Shown piece by piece: positions 16,229 through 23,297 of a stretch of 31,232 nt of DNA (position 1 is its first letter; every line of letters begins with the position of its first letter). The position numbers and the translations under genes are program-made. Origin of the DNA: JBDTNQ01 sp039933635 (GTDB taxonomy: Bacteria; Acidobacteriota; Vicinamibacteria; Vicinamibacterales; SCN-69-37); contig JBDTNQ010000046.1 of assembly GCA_039933635.1 (NCBI GenBank), positions 1-31,232 of the forward strand, given 5' to 3'. The notes under the pieces are model-generated. The model was not told the DNA's origin. It ran no database searches and worked only from the letters and a program-made list of their open reading frames with translations.

Positions 16229-16234
16229 TACAAT
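16229..16234 (+). promoter_or_regulatory. -10-like box TACAAT for the polytopic membrane protein
   Basis: TACAAT lies in the 36-base divergent gap, 10 bases before the TTG codon at 16245. It supports that TTG as the start, since no ATG or GTG in frame lies in a sensible place. Confidence 0.5.
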
Positions 16235-16244
16235 CGGCACCGCC

Positions 16245-17891
16245 TTGGGGTCCTTGACCGACAGAACCCGGATCTTCTTCCCACCGCTGCTCTTTCTGGC
16301 CCTGACTGTCATCCACACCTGGCCGATTGCCTCGTCGCCGGCCCGGCTGTCGCTCAACCACAATGCGGATGCCCAACTGTGCGAGTGGACGCTGAGCTGG
16401 ATCGCACACACCCTCCCGGCACATCCCTCGAGCCTCTTTGACGGCAACATCTTCGCGCCCGAGCCACACACGCTTACCTACACCGATCCGATGCTGGTAC
16501 CGGCGCTCGTGGCCGCGCCGGTGCGCTGGGCCGGCGGCTCGCCCGTGCTCGCGTTCAACCTCGCGATGCTGGCCGGCCTGACGCTCACAGCCTGGGCCAC
16601 GTGGTGGGGCGCGAGGCGGTGGACCGGTTCGGACAGCGCGGCGCTCGTCGCCGGCGCCCTCGCCGCCTACAACAGCCACCTGCTCACGCGTCTCCCGCAC
16701 ATCGTGGCCGCGTATGCCTGGACAATCCCGGTGAGCCTGGTGCTGGTCGATCGGCTGCTCGACGAGTTTCGACGCCGCGATCTGATCCTGTTCGGTGTTG
16801 TCGTCACGGCGACGGCAGTCACATCGCCCTACTGGCTCGCTCAACTCGCGATCGTCGCCGGCATCGGCGTCGCGATCGGCGCGTGGCGTCGACAGTGGCG
16901 CGCAGCACTTTCCATCGCCGCGGCTGCGATGGCGGGGCTCGCCGCAGCCAGTCCTATCCTGCTGCCCTACGCGCGATTTGCCGCAACAGGCGTGTCGCGG
17001 CCACTGTCGTCCGTCGAACAGTTCTCGGCCACGCTCTCTGGTTATCTCTCGTCCGTCTCACACCTGCACGCCGGCTGGACGCGGGTGTTTTACCGCGACG
17101 ACGTCAATGTGTGGTTCGCGGGCGTCACGGCGATCGTGCTGGCAGGCGCGGGACTGGTGTCGCTACTGAGGCGGGCCGATACGCGGCGGCGCGGCCTGAT
17201 GCTGATCGTGGTCGCCGCAGCGGGAATCGTGCTCTCACTCGGCCCAGCGACGATGATCTACCGGTGGTTGTATGAGTGGCTGCTGCCGCTCCGCGGTCTG
17301 CGCGCGGCGGCACGGTTCGGGTATCTCTATCTCGTCGTGGTGGCGTACGCGGCCGCGATCGGCACGGCCGCCCTGCAGCGGCGCGCGCGTGGGCCGCGGG
17401 CGGCTGGCCTGATTGCGGCCCTGGTCCTCATCGCCGTCACCATCGAGGCCTGGTCCGGCCCGGTCAAAACCGTGCCCTTTGATGGCGTGCCGGCCATCTA
17501 TCAGCAGATCGCAAACGCACCGGATCCAGTGAGGCTGGCCGAACTGCCCTTCTACCCCGCGGAGGGCATCTTCATGAACGGTGAGTACGTCCTGAACGCC
17601 ACCGCTCACTGGCGCCCGCTCATGAACGGGTACAGCGGCTACATTCCGGACTCGTATCGGGACGCCTCCAATCGCCTCTGGTACTTTCCCGAATCTCGGG
17701 CGATGGACGCACTCCTGGACACGGGCGCCACCCACGTCATGGTGCATCTGGAGAAGTTCACACCGCAGGAGATTGCCGACATCGACCGCGTCCTGCGCGG
17801 TTCAACTCGGCTGACCCTGCTCGCGTCGGACACGATGGGGCATAGGCTTTACAAGGTTCTGGGTTCTGAGGTTCTGGTTCCGGGGTTCTGA
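16245..17891 (+). CDS. Large polytopic membrane protein, probable GT-C-like glycosyltransferase
   Basis: 548 residues with a probable TTG start; another in-frame TTG lies three codons later. The first segment (FFPPLLFLALTVIHTW) is followed by LSLNHNADAQLCEWTLSWIA, whose acidic residue in the first luminal loop is typical of lipid-sugar-dependent GT-C transferases. About ten hydrophobic segments follow to residue ~410, then a soluble C-terminal part (VPFDGVPAIYQQIANAPDPV … GATHVMVHLEKFTPQEIADI). I cannot assign a specific family. The last residues (VLGSEVLVPGF) are encoded by a GGTTCTG repeat that supplies the stop codon. The upstream extension of the frame to 15561 is antisense to the HDOD gene and is excluded. 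Confidence 0.72.
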   Translation: MGSLTDRTRIFFPPLLFLALTVIHTWPIASSPARLSLNHNADAQLCEWTLSWIAHTLPAHPSSLFDGNIFAPEPHTLTYTDPMLVPALVAAPVRWAGGSPVLAFNLAMLAGLTLTAWATWWGARRWTGSDSAALVAGALAAYNSHLLTRLPHIVAAYAWTIPVSLVLVDRLLDEFRRRDLILFGVVVTATAVTSPYWLAQLAIVAGIGVAIGAWRRQWRAALSIAAAAMAGLAAASPILLPYARFAATGVSRPLSSVEQFSATLSGYLSSVSHLHAGWTRVFYRDDVNVWFAGVTAIVLAGAGLVSLLRRADTRRRGLMLIVVAAAGIVLSLGPATMIYRWLYEWLLPLRGLRAAARFGYLYLVVVAYAAAIGTAALQRRARGPRAAGLIAALVLIAVTIEAWSGPVKTVPFDGVPAIYQQIANAPDPVRLAELPFYPAEGIFMNGEYVLNATAHWRPLMNGYSGYIPDSYRDASNRLWYFPESRAMDALLDTGATHVMVHLEKFTPQEIADIDRVLRGSTRLTLLASDTMGHRLYKVLGSEVLVPGF

Positions 17892-17946
17892 GGTTCCAGG
17901 GTTCTTAAAACGCCCCGTGCACCGGGCACCCTTGAACCCTGAACCC
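17855..17946. repeat. GGTTCTG repeat cluster with long inverted repeat
   Basis: Degenerate GGTTCTG/GGTTCC units run from 17855 to 17904 and then reappear inverted (CTTGAACCCTGAACCCC) to 17946. CAGGGTTC (17897-17904) pairs with GAACCCTG (17934-17941), and inside this GCCC (17912-17915) pairs with GGGC (17924-17927) around a GTGCAC core. The structure could form a REP-like hairpin or terminator for the membrane-protein gene. It shares an exact 17-mer with 4625-4641. Confidence 0.65.
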
Positions 17947-17961
17947 CGTAGTCGCTACACT
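17932..17961 (+). promoter_or_regulatory. tRNA-His promoter
   Basis: TTGAAC (17932-17937), 18-base spacer, TACACT (17956-17961), about 16 bases before the tRNA. The -35 hexamer is part of the inverted GGTTCTG repeat arm. Confidence 0.55.
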
Positions 17962-17977
17962 TGGGGATTGCCCGTGT

Positions 17978-18053
17978 GGTGGGTGTAGCTCAATGGTAGA
18001 GCACCGGCCTGTGGCGCCGGACGTTGCGGGTTCGATCCCCGTCATCCACCCCA
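17978..18053 (+). tRNA. tRNA-His (GTG anticodon)
   Basis: Complete cloverleaf. Acceptor GTGGGTG (17979-17985) pairs with CATCCAC (18043-18049), with one G-T pair. The D-stem is GCTC/GAGC. The anticodon stem CCGGC/GCCGG surrounds loop CTGTGGC with anticodon GTG at 18011-18013, reading CAC/CAT. The T arm is GCGGG-TTCGATC-CCCGT. The extra 5' G (17978) opposite C73 (18050) is the tRNA-His identity feature. The 3' CCA (18051-18053) is encoded. Confidence 0.97.
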
Positions 18054-18119
18054 ATTCTTCAAGCCGCAGGCTCCTGTCTGCAGACGGCCGGCATCACCTG
18101 CCCGCAGCAACACAACCGA

Positions 18120-20111
18120 TCAGCGCATCTCGAACCTGACGGTGCGTTCGATCGTGTGCGGGCCCATGGTCGCCCCCAGATTCAACAGATACTGGCCCGG
18201 CGGCAGGTCGCGAACTGGCAGGGTCAGCCGAGAGTTCGCGGTCCGATTGCTGGCGAACTGACTGGGCTTCAGCTCCGCGGACTGATCCCGCAGCGCGATG
18301 TCGTGGGTGTCGATCACGCGCATACGCACGGTCACGGGCTGCAAGGCATCCGTGCGGGACGTGCCCTGGCTGACCTGGACGAACGCGGACACGGTGTCGG
18401 TCCGCGCAAACACGCGGCGAGCGGTCGGAGCAAACGGCAGCACATCGTCGATCTCCGTACGCGGAGCCGAGGGTTCCTCTGGCGATACGTGCATGAGCAC
18501 ACCTGACATGGCCAGCCGCTCACGCCTGAAATCGGGCATTTCGACAAACGTGTGAACGCTGCCAGCAGCGCCGCCGGGCAACTCCGTGGCCACGCGCAGC
18601 TCGTAGAACCCCGGCTCGATCGCCAGGGCGGACACGAGGCCAAGCGCGCCGGATCCGCCACCTCGACCAGTGACGGTCCCGATCGGCACACGCCTCGATG
18701 TGACCGGCGCCGCCTGCGGGGTAAACGCCGCGGTCAGCATCGCGGTCGGCCGCGCCGCGCCGCTCTCGACACGGCCCACGACGACGGCCGCTGACTTGCG
18801 ACCGGCAATCATCGGCACCACCGAAACCTCGAACGGCACGTCGTCTCTCGGCAGGACGCCCGATGCGGCTCGAGTCAATCGGGCTTGCGAGGACGCACCC
18901 GCAGCTGCCGGCTCCTCCGTCATCGAGTACTGACTTCGCGCTTTCACGGTCAAACCACGTGGCCGCATCTGCACTTGAATCGTCCGTGGCTTGCCGTCCC
19001 TGGCGGACGACGCCGGCGTGAAGCCCAGCAGGTAGTAGGACGAACTCTCATCAAGAATCGACGCCACGTAGCGCTGGGGTTCCTCGGTGTTGAGGACGGT
19101 TCGGCCGCCCGTCATGTCCGCCATGACGGGCAAGGTGTCCAGCCGTTCACGCATGCGCTTGCTCCCTAGGGGCGAATTGACATCGGTCTCGAGGCCAACA
19201 GGATCCAGCACGTGCACCGTGATGTTGGCGGCGGCAGCGGCATGCTCGAACGCCCGCCGCTTTTCGAGCAGCCGGCCCGAGCAGTCGGTCGCCCCAGGCA
19301 TCATCGTAAACGTCGGCGTAATCTCGCCGGAAATCGGGGTTGGAATGTGTGTCGGTTGCATCATTTCGAACGTGCGCACGTAGGTGCCAATGAAAAGCAC
19401 CACCTTCGGCCGTTGAGATACATCCCGCAGCGTGTTGGCCAGATTCGTCAGTGCTTCGAGCGTGCACATGCCGCAGAGGCACTCGCCGCTTTGATATCCC
19501 TCGGGGTCTACGATGATTGACGAACACTTCGGTGGACTGCAGGTCAGAGCTGCCGCAAACGGATGAGCGATCGCGGTCCGCAGCCACGCGCGGTCTGCAG
19601 TAAATCCCTGCGCTCGACCCGCTGCAGCCCCCGACGGTTTCGTGAAGACGACGGTGGCCTGATCGGTCGGACCGAGTGAGTCGATGGCCGACAGGGCAAT
19701 CTTTCGGGCCAGCGTCTGGTCGTCCAATCGGATCGACCAGTCGAACGCGATCACCACCAGACGCCCAGCGTTGTTGTCCGCGTTGTTGGTGACGTCCTTC
19801 GGCGCCTCGCGAACCCACGAAGCAACCGGCATCGCAGATGGAGCCGCGGGCGGCGGCAGTTCGATCGGCGTAAACGCCACTACCGGCCGCTCGCGTCCGT
19901 TCTCGAGGACCGTGAAGTCAGCCACGGTCAGCCCGCGCACCGGATGCCGATCCTTGTCCAGGACCGACACCTCCAGGCGGACGACCTCGGTGCCCGCGCG
20001 GAACACTGGCCGGGACTCAGGGGCTGGCTCTTGCGCGAAGAGCCAGCTGCCGGCGGCAGCGACAGCGACGAACGCGCAGACCAATGGCGTGCGGATCGTG
20101 GAGCGACGCAT
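18120..20111 (-). CDS. Secreted VWFA-related domain protein (Acidobacteria type)
   Basis: 663 residues. A signal peptide (TPLVCAFVAVAAAGSWLFA) precedes the family's opening block (FRAGTEVVRLEVSVLDKDRHPVRG … LTVADFTVLENGRE). A von Willebrand A-like domain follows (RLVVIAFDWSIRLDD, DSLGPTDQATVVF, PKVVLFIGTYV, ITVHVLDP, YYLLGFTPA). The C-terminal 250 residues are beta-rich repeats without a known domain. The MIDAS is degenerate: DWSIR stands in for DxSxS. Two Cys clusters (CSPPKCS, CLCGMC) suggest disulfides. A Shine-Dalgarno GGAG lies 5 bases before the ATG. Function is unknown; the family is expanded in Acidobacteriota. Confidence 0.88.
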   Translation of the reverse strand: MRRSTIRTPLVCAFVAVAAAGSWLFAQEPAPESRPVFRAGTEVVRLEVSVLDKDRHPVRGLTVADFTVLENGRERPVVAFTPIELPPPAAPSAMPVASWVREAPKDVTNNADNNAGRLVVIAFDWSIRLDDQTLARKIALSAIDSLGPTDQATVVFTKPSGAAAGRAQGFTADRAWLRTAIAHPFAAALTCSPPKCSSIIVDPEGYQSGECLCGMCTLEALTNLANTLRDVSQRPKVVLFIGTYVRTFEMMQPTHIPTPISGEITPTFTMMPGATDCSGRLLEKRRAFEHAAAAANITVHVLDPVGLETDVNSPLGSKRMRERLDTLPVMADMTGGRTVLNTEEPQRYVASILDESSSYYLLGFTPASSARDGKPRTIQVQMRPRGLTVKARSQYSMTEEPAAAGASSQARLTRAASGVLPRDDVPFEVSVVPMIAGRKSAAVVVGRVESGAARPTAMLTAAFTPQAAPVTSRRVPIGTVTGRGGGSGALGLVSALAIEPGFYELRVATELPGGAAGSVHTFVEMPDFRRERLAMSGVLMHVSPEEPSAPRTEIDDVLPFAPTARRVFARTDTVSAFVQVSQGTSRTDALQPVTVRMRVIDTHDIALRDQSAELKPSQFASNRTANSRLTLPVRDLPPGQYLLNLGATMGPHTIERTVRFEMR

Positions 20112-20216
20112 CTCGACTCCGTCTCGGCACCGCGATCGGTTGCGGCGCGGCTATGGCAAGGGCAGGCGGAAGGGAACGTACCACATGAGGCCGCCGGCCG
20201 CAGCCTCAGACAGCGA

Positions 20217-20504
20217 TCACCAGGCTCTCGCCAGTTCGCTGATCCACATCGCCACCATGGCGGCCGACACCCAGAGGACGAACTGGCCCGCGAAACGCGT
20301 GAAGGGACCGTACCGGATCTTCCACGCGGACTCGACGACGACGACCCACGCGCCGCAGGCCACGGCCCAGCCGACGACCCGCGCCACCTCGAGGCCGAGC
20401 CAGCGCTCGAGACTATCCGGCACGAGCACGAGGATGGTCGTCATCAGCACCCAGACGAGGGCGTTGAGGAGGAGAAACGCCGCGCGTCCCGTTCGTTGAG
20501 CCAT
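20217..20504 (-). CDS. Small three-helix membrane protein, unknown function
   Basis: 95 residues with three hydrophobic segments (AAFLLLNALVWVLMTTILVL, VGWAVACGAWVVVVESAW and FVLWVSAAMVAMWI) and short charged loops. I recognise no family. It is divergent from the ExeA-like gene and shares an overlapping promoter with it: TATAGT on the minus strand (20540-20535) and a short leader with GGAAAG before the ATG. Confidence 0.7.
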   Translation of the reverse strand: MAQRTGRAAFLLLNALVWVLMTTILVLVPDSLERWLGLEVARVVGWAVACGAWVVVVESAWKIRYGPFTRFAGQFVLWVSAAMVAMWISELARAW

Positions 20505-20534
20505 TGAGCTTTCCGAAGAAGCCGTAGATGCCGT

Positions 20535-20542
20535 ACTATAAT
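20535..20542. promoter_or_regulatory. Bidirectional promoter with overlapping -10 boxes
   Basis: The sequence ACTATAAT reads TATAAT on the plus strand (20537-20542) for the ExeA-like gene and TATAGT on the minus strand (20540-20535) for the small membrane protein. The plus-strand box is 6 bases before the GTG at 20549. The minus-strand box gives a leader of about 25 bases. Confidence 0.65.
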
Positions 20543-20548
20543 CGGACC

Positions 20549-21871
20549 GTGCAACCGCCGGCCTCGCTCAAGGCACTCGGCGATCCGATCTACGAAGCCT
20601 TCTACGGCCTCACCGAACAACCGTTCGCAATTACGACGGATCCGCGATTCTTCTATCTCAGCGCGTCACACCAGCGGGCCTTCAGCGAGTTACTGAACGG
20701 ACTCCGGCGCCGCGAGAGCATGATGCTGCTCACCGGCGACAGCGGCACCGGCAAGACGACGCTGTGCCGGGCGGTGCTGCAAACGCTCGGCGAGCGCACG
20801 TTCTCGGCGATGATCCTCAACCCGTACATGGCCGGGGCCGAAGTGCTGCGCATCGTCCTTCGCGACTTCGGCCTGGTCTCGAACGAGGATCTGCGCCGTG
20901 GCGCGCTGGCCTCGGCCGACGTGCCGCAACTGCTCGACACGCTCGAAGGCTTCCTGAAGTCGTTGATGCCGCTCGGCAGTCATGCCGTCATCGTGATGGA
21001 CGAAGCGCAATCGCTGGCGCCGGCCATCCTCGATCAAATCCGGCTGCTCACCGCGCTGGAGCACAACCGCCAGCGGCTGGTGCAAGTCGTCCTGTGTGGA
21101 CAGCCCGGGCTCCTCAACACGTTGAAGGCTGAGCCCCTGCACGCGCTGAACGAGCGCATCACGCGGCGCGTCGAGCTGTCCCCGCTGCCGCTGGATGAGA
21201 TCCCGGCCTACATCGAACATCGCCTGGGGGTCGCTGGCGGACTCGAGTCGATCCGATTCGATCCAGCCGCCGCCCTGGCGATCGCCGAGCTGTCTCGCGG
21301 GCTTCCACGGCGCGTCAATGTTCTGTGCGATCGCGCGCTGCAGGAGGGTCGCATCGAAGGCGCGAGCGTGATCACGCCGGACCTGGTCAAGCGCGCCGCG
21401 CGCGCGCTCGCGGGCGTGCACGATCCGACGCCCGTCGCGCCCTCTGAACCCGTGATTCGCGTCGTCCCGCCCGCCGCACCCGACCTCACGACATCCGACG
21501 GCCTGGCGGAAGCGGCCATGACGGAAGCCACGCTTGCGGCGGCCCCCACGCGCGAGCTCAGCTTCGGCCAGGCGCTCGAGAAGCCGCCGTCGAAGATTTT
21601 CCGGGCGATGCTCGCCGCCGTGGCGGCCGTTGCGGTGGTGGGCGGGTCGTACTGGATGTACGCGTGGTCCGCTGGAACACCGGACACGGCCGTGCCGAGC
21701 CCGCCGGCAGGTCCGGCATCGCTGGTGAAACCAGCACCAAAGCCTCTGCCGGTGCCGACGGAGGATCAGATCAACGCGATGTTCCCGCCAGTCGCGCCCC
21801 GACCGGCAGCCGTCACACCGCTCGACGGTCCGACGCCCTCGTCAGTCGATGCGCCAGGCGATCGCAACTAG
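20549..21871 (+). CDS. ExeA/GspA-like AAA ATPase with C-terminal membrane segment
   Basis: 440 residues from a GTG start, MQPPASLKALGDPIYEAFYG. The opening FYGLTEQPFAITTDPRFFYLS is the ExeA signature. Walker A is TGDSGTGKTT (K69), Walker B is VIVMDEAQ (D151, E152), then a sensor/arginine-finger region (HALNERITRRVELSPL) and lid (FDPAAALAIAELSRGLPRRVNVLCDRAL). A membrane helix lies at about 351-372 and a Pro-rich periplasmic tail follows. ExeA energises assembly of secretin or pilus-like machines through peptidoglycan. The frame opens at an ATG at 20528, but the TATAAT box overlaps that region, so the GTG 6 bases after it is preferred. No secretin gene is adjacent. Confidence 0.88.
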   Translation: MQPPASLKALGDPIYEAFYGLTEQPFAITTDPRFFYLSASHQRAFSELLNGLRRRESMMLLTGDSGTGKTTLCRAVLQTLGERTFSAMILNPYMAGAEVLRIVLRDFGLVSNEDLRRGALASADVPQLLDTLEGFLKSLMPLGSHAVIVMDEAQSLAPAILDQIRLLTALEHNRQRLVQVVLCGQPGLLNTLKAEPLHALNERITRRVELSPLPLDEIPAYIEHRLGVAGGLESIRFDPAAALAIAELSRGLPRRVNVLCDRALQEGRIEGASVITPDLVKRAARALAGVHDPTPVAPSEPVIRVVPPAAPDLTTSDGLAEAAMTEATLAAAPTRELSFGQALEKPPSKIFRAMLAAVAAVAVVGGSYWMYAWSAGTPDTAVPSPPAGPASLVKPAPKPLPVPTEDQINAMFPPVAPRPAAVTPLDGPTPSSVDAPGDRN

Positions 21872-22327
21872 ATCCACGGATACGCCACCGCGCTTCGGGC
21901 CAATCGACGTCACGTCGGGCATGTCTGCCTGGGGCGTCACGTCCAGCCGTTGCGTGCGCGCCAGCCATCGGTCAAACGCCTTGGCCCAGCGCGTGAAGAC
22001 CTTGGTATCCATCGCCCCGGCCGGCAGCGGCAGATACGGATCCTGCGTCGGCGGGACCTTCAACAACTGGTCGGGACCGATCTCAACCGGGGTGGCAGAT
22101 TCCCAGTCGACGGTCTTCGTGGTGGCGTCGAGTTTCAGAAGAACCGCCACACGGCGGGCTTCGTCGATCTTTCGCTTCTTGTTTCCGAATCGAATCATCG
22201 CCGCGCCATAGAGGTAGGGGGTATACACCCCGCCTTTACCGGGCAGCGGCAGATAAAACTGGGGAATATCCGGCGATCCCAGGGGCCGGGTCGGCCCAGC
22301 CAGCGCGGTTTCGTGTGTAGCCACCAC
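21842..22327 (-). CDS. Hypothetical protein next to Ku
   Basis: 161 residues, GTG start. Mixed alpha/beta soluble composition with no signal peptide or membrane helix: FYLPLPGKGGVYTPYLYGAA, MIRFGNKKRKIDEARRVAVL, FTRWAKAFDRWLARTQRLDV, and a C-terminal GGVSVDLVAIAWRID. I do not recognise a domain. A TAGCAT box (22338-22333) sits 5 bases before the GTG at 22327; the longer frame up to 22423 overlaps the Ku gene's end. Its 3' end overlaps the convergent ExeA-like gene by 30 bases. It lies on the same strand as and just downstream of Ku. Confidence 0.65.
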   Translation of the reverse strand: MVATHETALAGPTRPLGSPDIPQFYLPLPGKGGVYTPYLYGAAMIRFGNKKRKIDEARRVAVLLKLDATTKTVDWESATPVEIGPDQLLKVPPTQDPYLPLPAGAMDTKVFTRWAKAFDRWLARTQRLDVTPQADMPDVTSIGPKRGGVSVDLVAIAWRID

Positions 22328-22358
22328 CCATGATGCTAGTGCGGGCGGCCCATGTCTG

Positions 22359-23222
22359 TCATCCTCGCGCCCGTCGCCGCACGGGGGCCTTGGATACCGC
22401 CTTGACGGGCATGTTTTCGACAATCTTTGCCGTACGTTTCTTGGTCGTCGACACGCGTTCGAGACTCTGTCGCAACGCCTCCATGAGGTTCACCACCTTC
22501 GGCGGAGCCTCTTCGGCTTCGGCGACGATTTCCCTGCCCGCCACCTTCGCGTCGATGATGCGGCGCAGTTCATCCTGATAGTCGTCGCGGTATTGCGTGA
22601 GATCGCCCTGCGTCTCGAAGTTGCCGATCACCTGGCGAGCCAGCTTCACCTCGTCCGGCTTAATCTTCGCGGGCACGGCATTGAGCTCGTCGATGCTGGA
22701 CATCGCGCGCACCTCGCTGGCGTGCCGCAACGTGTACATCACGAGTCCATTTTCGCGCGGTTGAATCGCCACGAGATACTCACGCCCGTAAAGCGCCACC
22801 TTGCCGACCGCCGCCTTACCGGCCATGCCCTCGCGCATCACCGCGAACGCCTCGGCGGCCACTTGTCCATCGGGCGCCAAATAGTACGGTCGTTCCACGT
22901 AGACCGGATCGATCACCGAGGCATCGGCGAACTGCACGATGTTGATCACGCGGGTCGACGCGGGCCGCACCTTCGCGAGGTCGTCCTCTTCGACGACGAC
23001 GTAGCGGCCCTTCTCGAATTCATACCCCTTCACGAGATCGCTGTTCGGCACTTCGACCTCGCAGGTCGGGCACCAGCGCTTCTGCTGGATACGGGTCCGG
23101 CATTCCTTGTGGAGCTGGTTGAAGCTGACGGTGGCAGCCGCGTCCGTGGCCGGAAACACCCGGATGGGTATGTTGACCAGACTGATTTTGAGATAGCCCT
23201 TCCAGGTTGCGCGCGCGGCCAT
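22359..23222 (-). CDS. ku: Ku-type DNA end-binding protein (bacterial NHEJ)
   Basis: 287 residues. It opens MAARATWKGYLKISLVNIPI, the bacterial Ku beta-barrel start, with FNQLHKECRTRIQQKRWCPT and VKGYEFEKGRYVVVEEDDL, then FADASVIDPVYVERPYYLAP. The core continues through KVALYGREYLVAIQPRENGL and VKLARQVIGNFE to a basic Lys/Arg C-terminus (TTKKRTAKIVENMPVKAVSK) that helps bind DNA and recruit LigD. The homodimer threads onto double-strand ends. A strong GGAGG lies before the ATG; the upstream frame to 23396 is not used. The partner LigD begins 7.3 kb away. Confidence 0.96.
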   Translation of the reverse strand: MAARATWKGYLKISLVNIPIRVFPATDAAATVSFNQLHKECRTRIQQKRWCPTCEVEVPNSDLVKGYEFEKGRYVVVEEDDLAKVRPASTRVINIVQFADASVIDPVYVERPYYLAPDGQVAAEAFAVMREGMAGKAAVGKVALYGREYLVAIQPRENGLVMYTLRHASEVRAMSSIDELNAVPAKIKPDEVKLARQVIGNFETQGDLTQYRDDYQDELRRIIDAKVAGREIVAEAEEAPPKVVNLMEALRQSLERVSTTKKRTAKIVENMPVKAVSKAPVRRRARG

Positions 23223-23271
23223 TTGGATCCTCCAGGAACAGCTTATCGGTCGAAGGGTGTTAGACGACAGC

Positions 23272-23297
23272 GGCCCCGGACCTTCAGGTCCGGGGCC
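23272..23297 (-). terminator. Perfect GC hairpin with the uxaC stop codon in its loop
   Basis: GGCCCCGGACC (23272-23282) and GGTCCGGGGCC (23287-23297) form an 11-bp perfect stem with loop TTCA, which contains the TGA stop of uxaC on the minus strand. No T-run follows. It sits between uxaC and Ku and probably ends or protects the sugar-gene transcript. Confidence 0.65.

Noticed and set aside
15561..16244. Upstream extension of the polytopic membrane protein frame
   Set aside because: Lies wholly antisense to the EAL-HDOD gene; the hydrophobic protein begins at the TTG near 16245, just after a TACAAT box.
16209..16844. Upstream extension of the EAL-HDOD frame
   Set aside because: Antisense to the membrane-protein gene, Arg/Gly-rich, and unlike the family N-terminus, which starts at 16208.
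18073..18084. Palindrome GTCTGCAGAC just after tRNA-His as a possible attachment site or terminator
   Set aside because: Short, no T-run, no integrase gene and no duplicated tRNA 3' end nearby.
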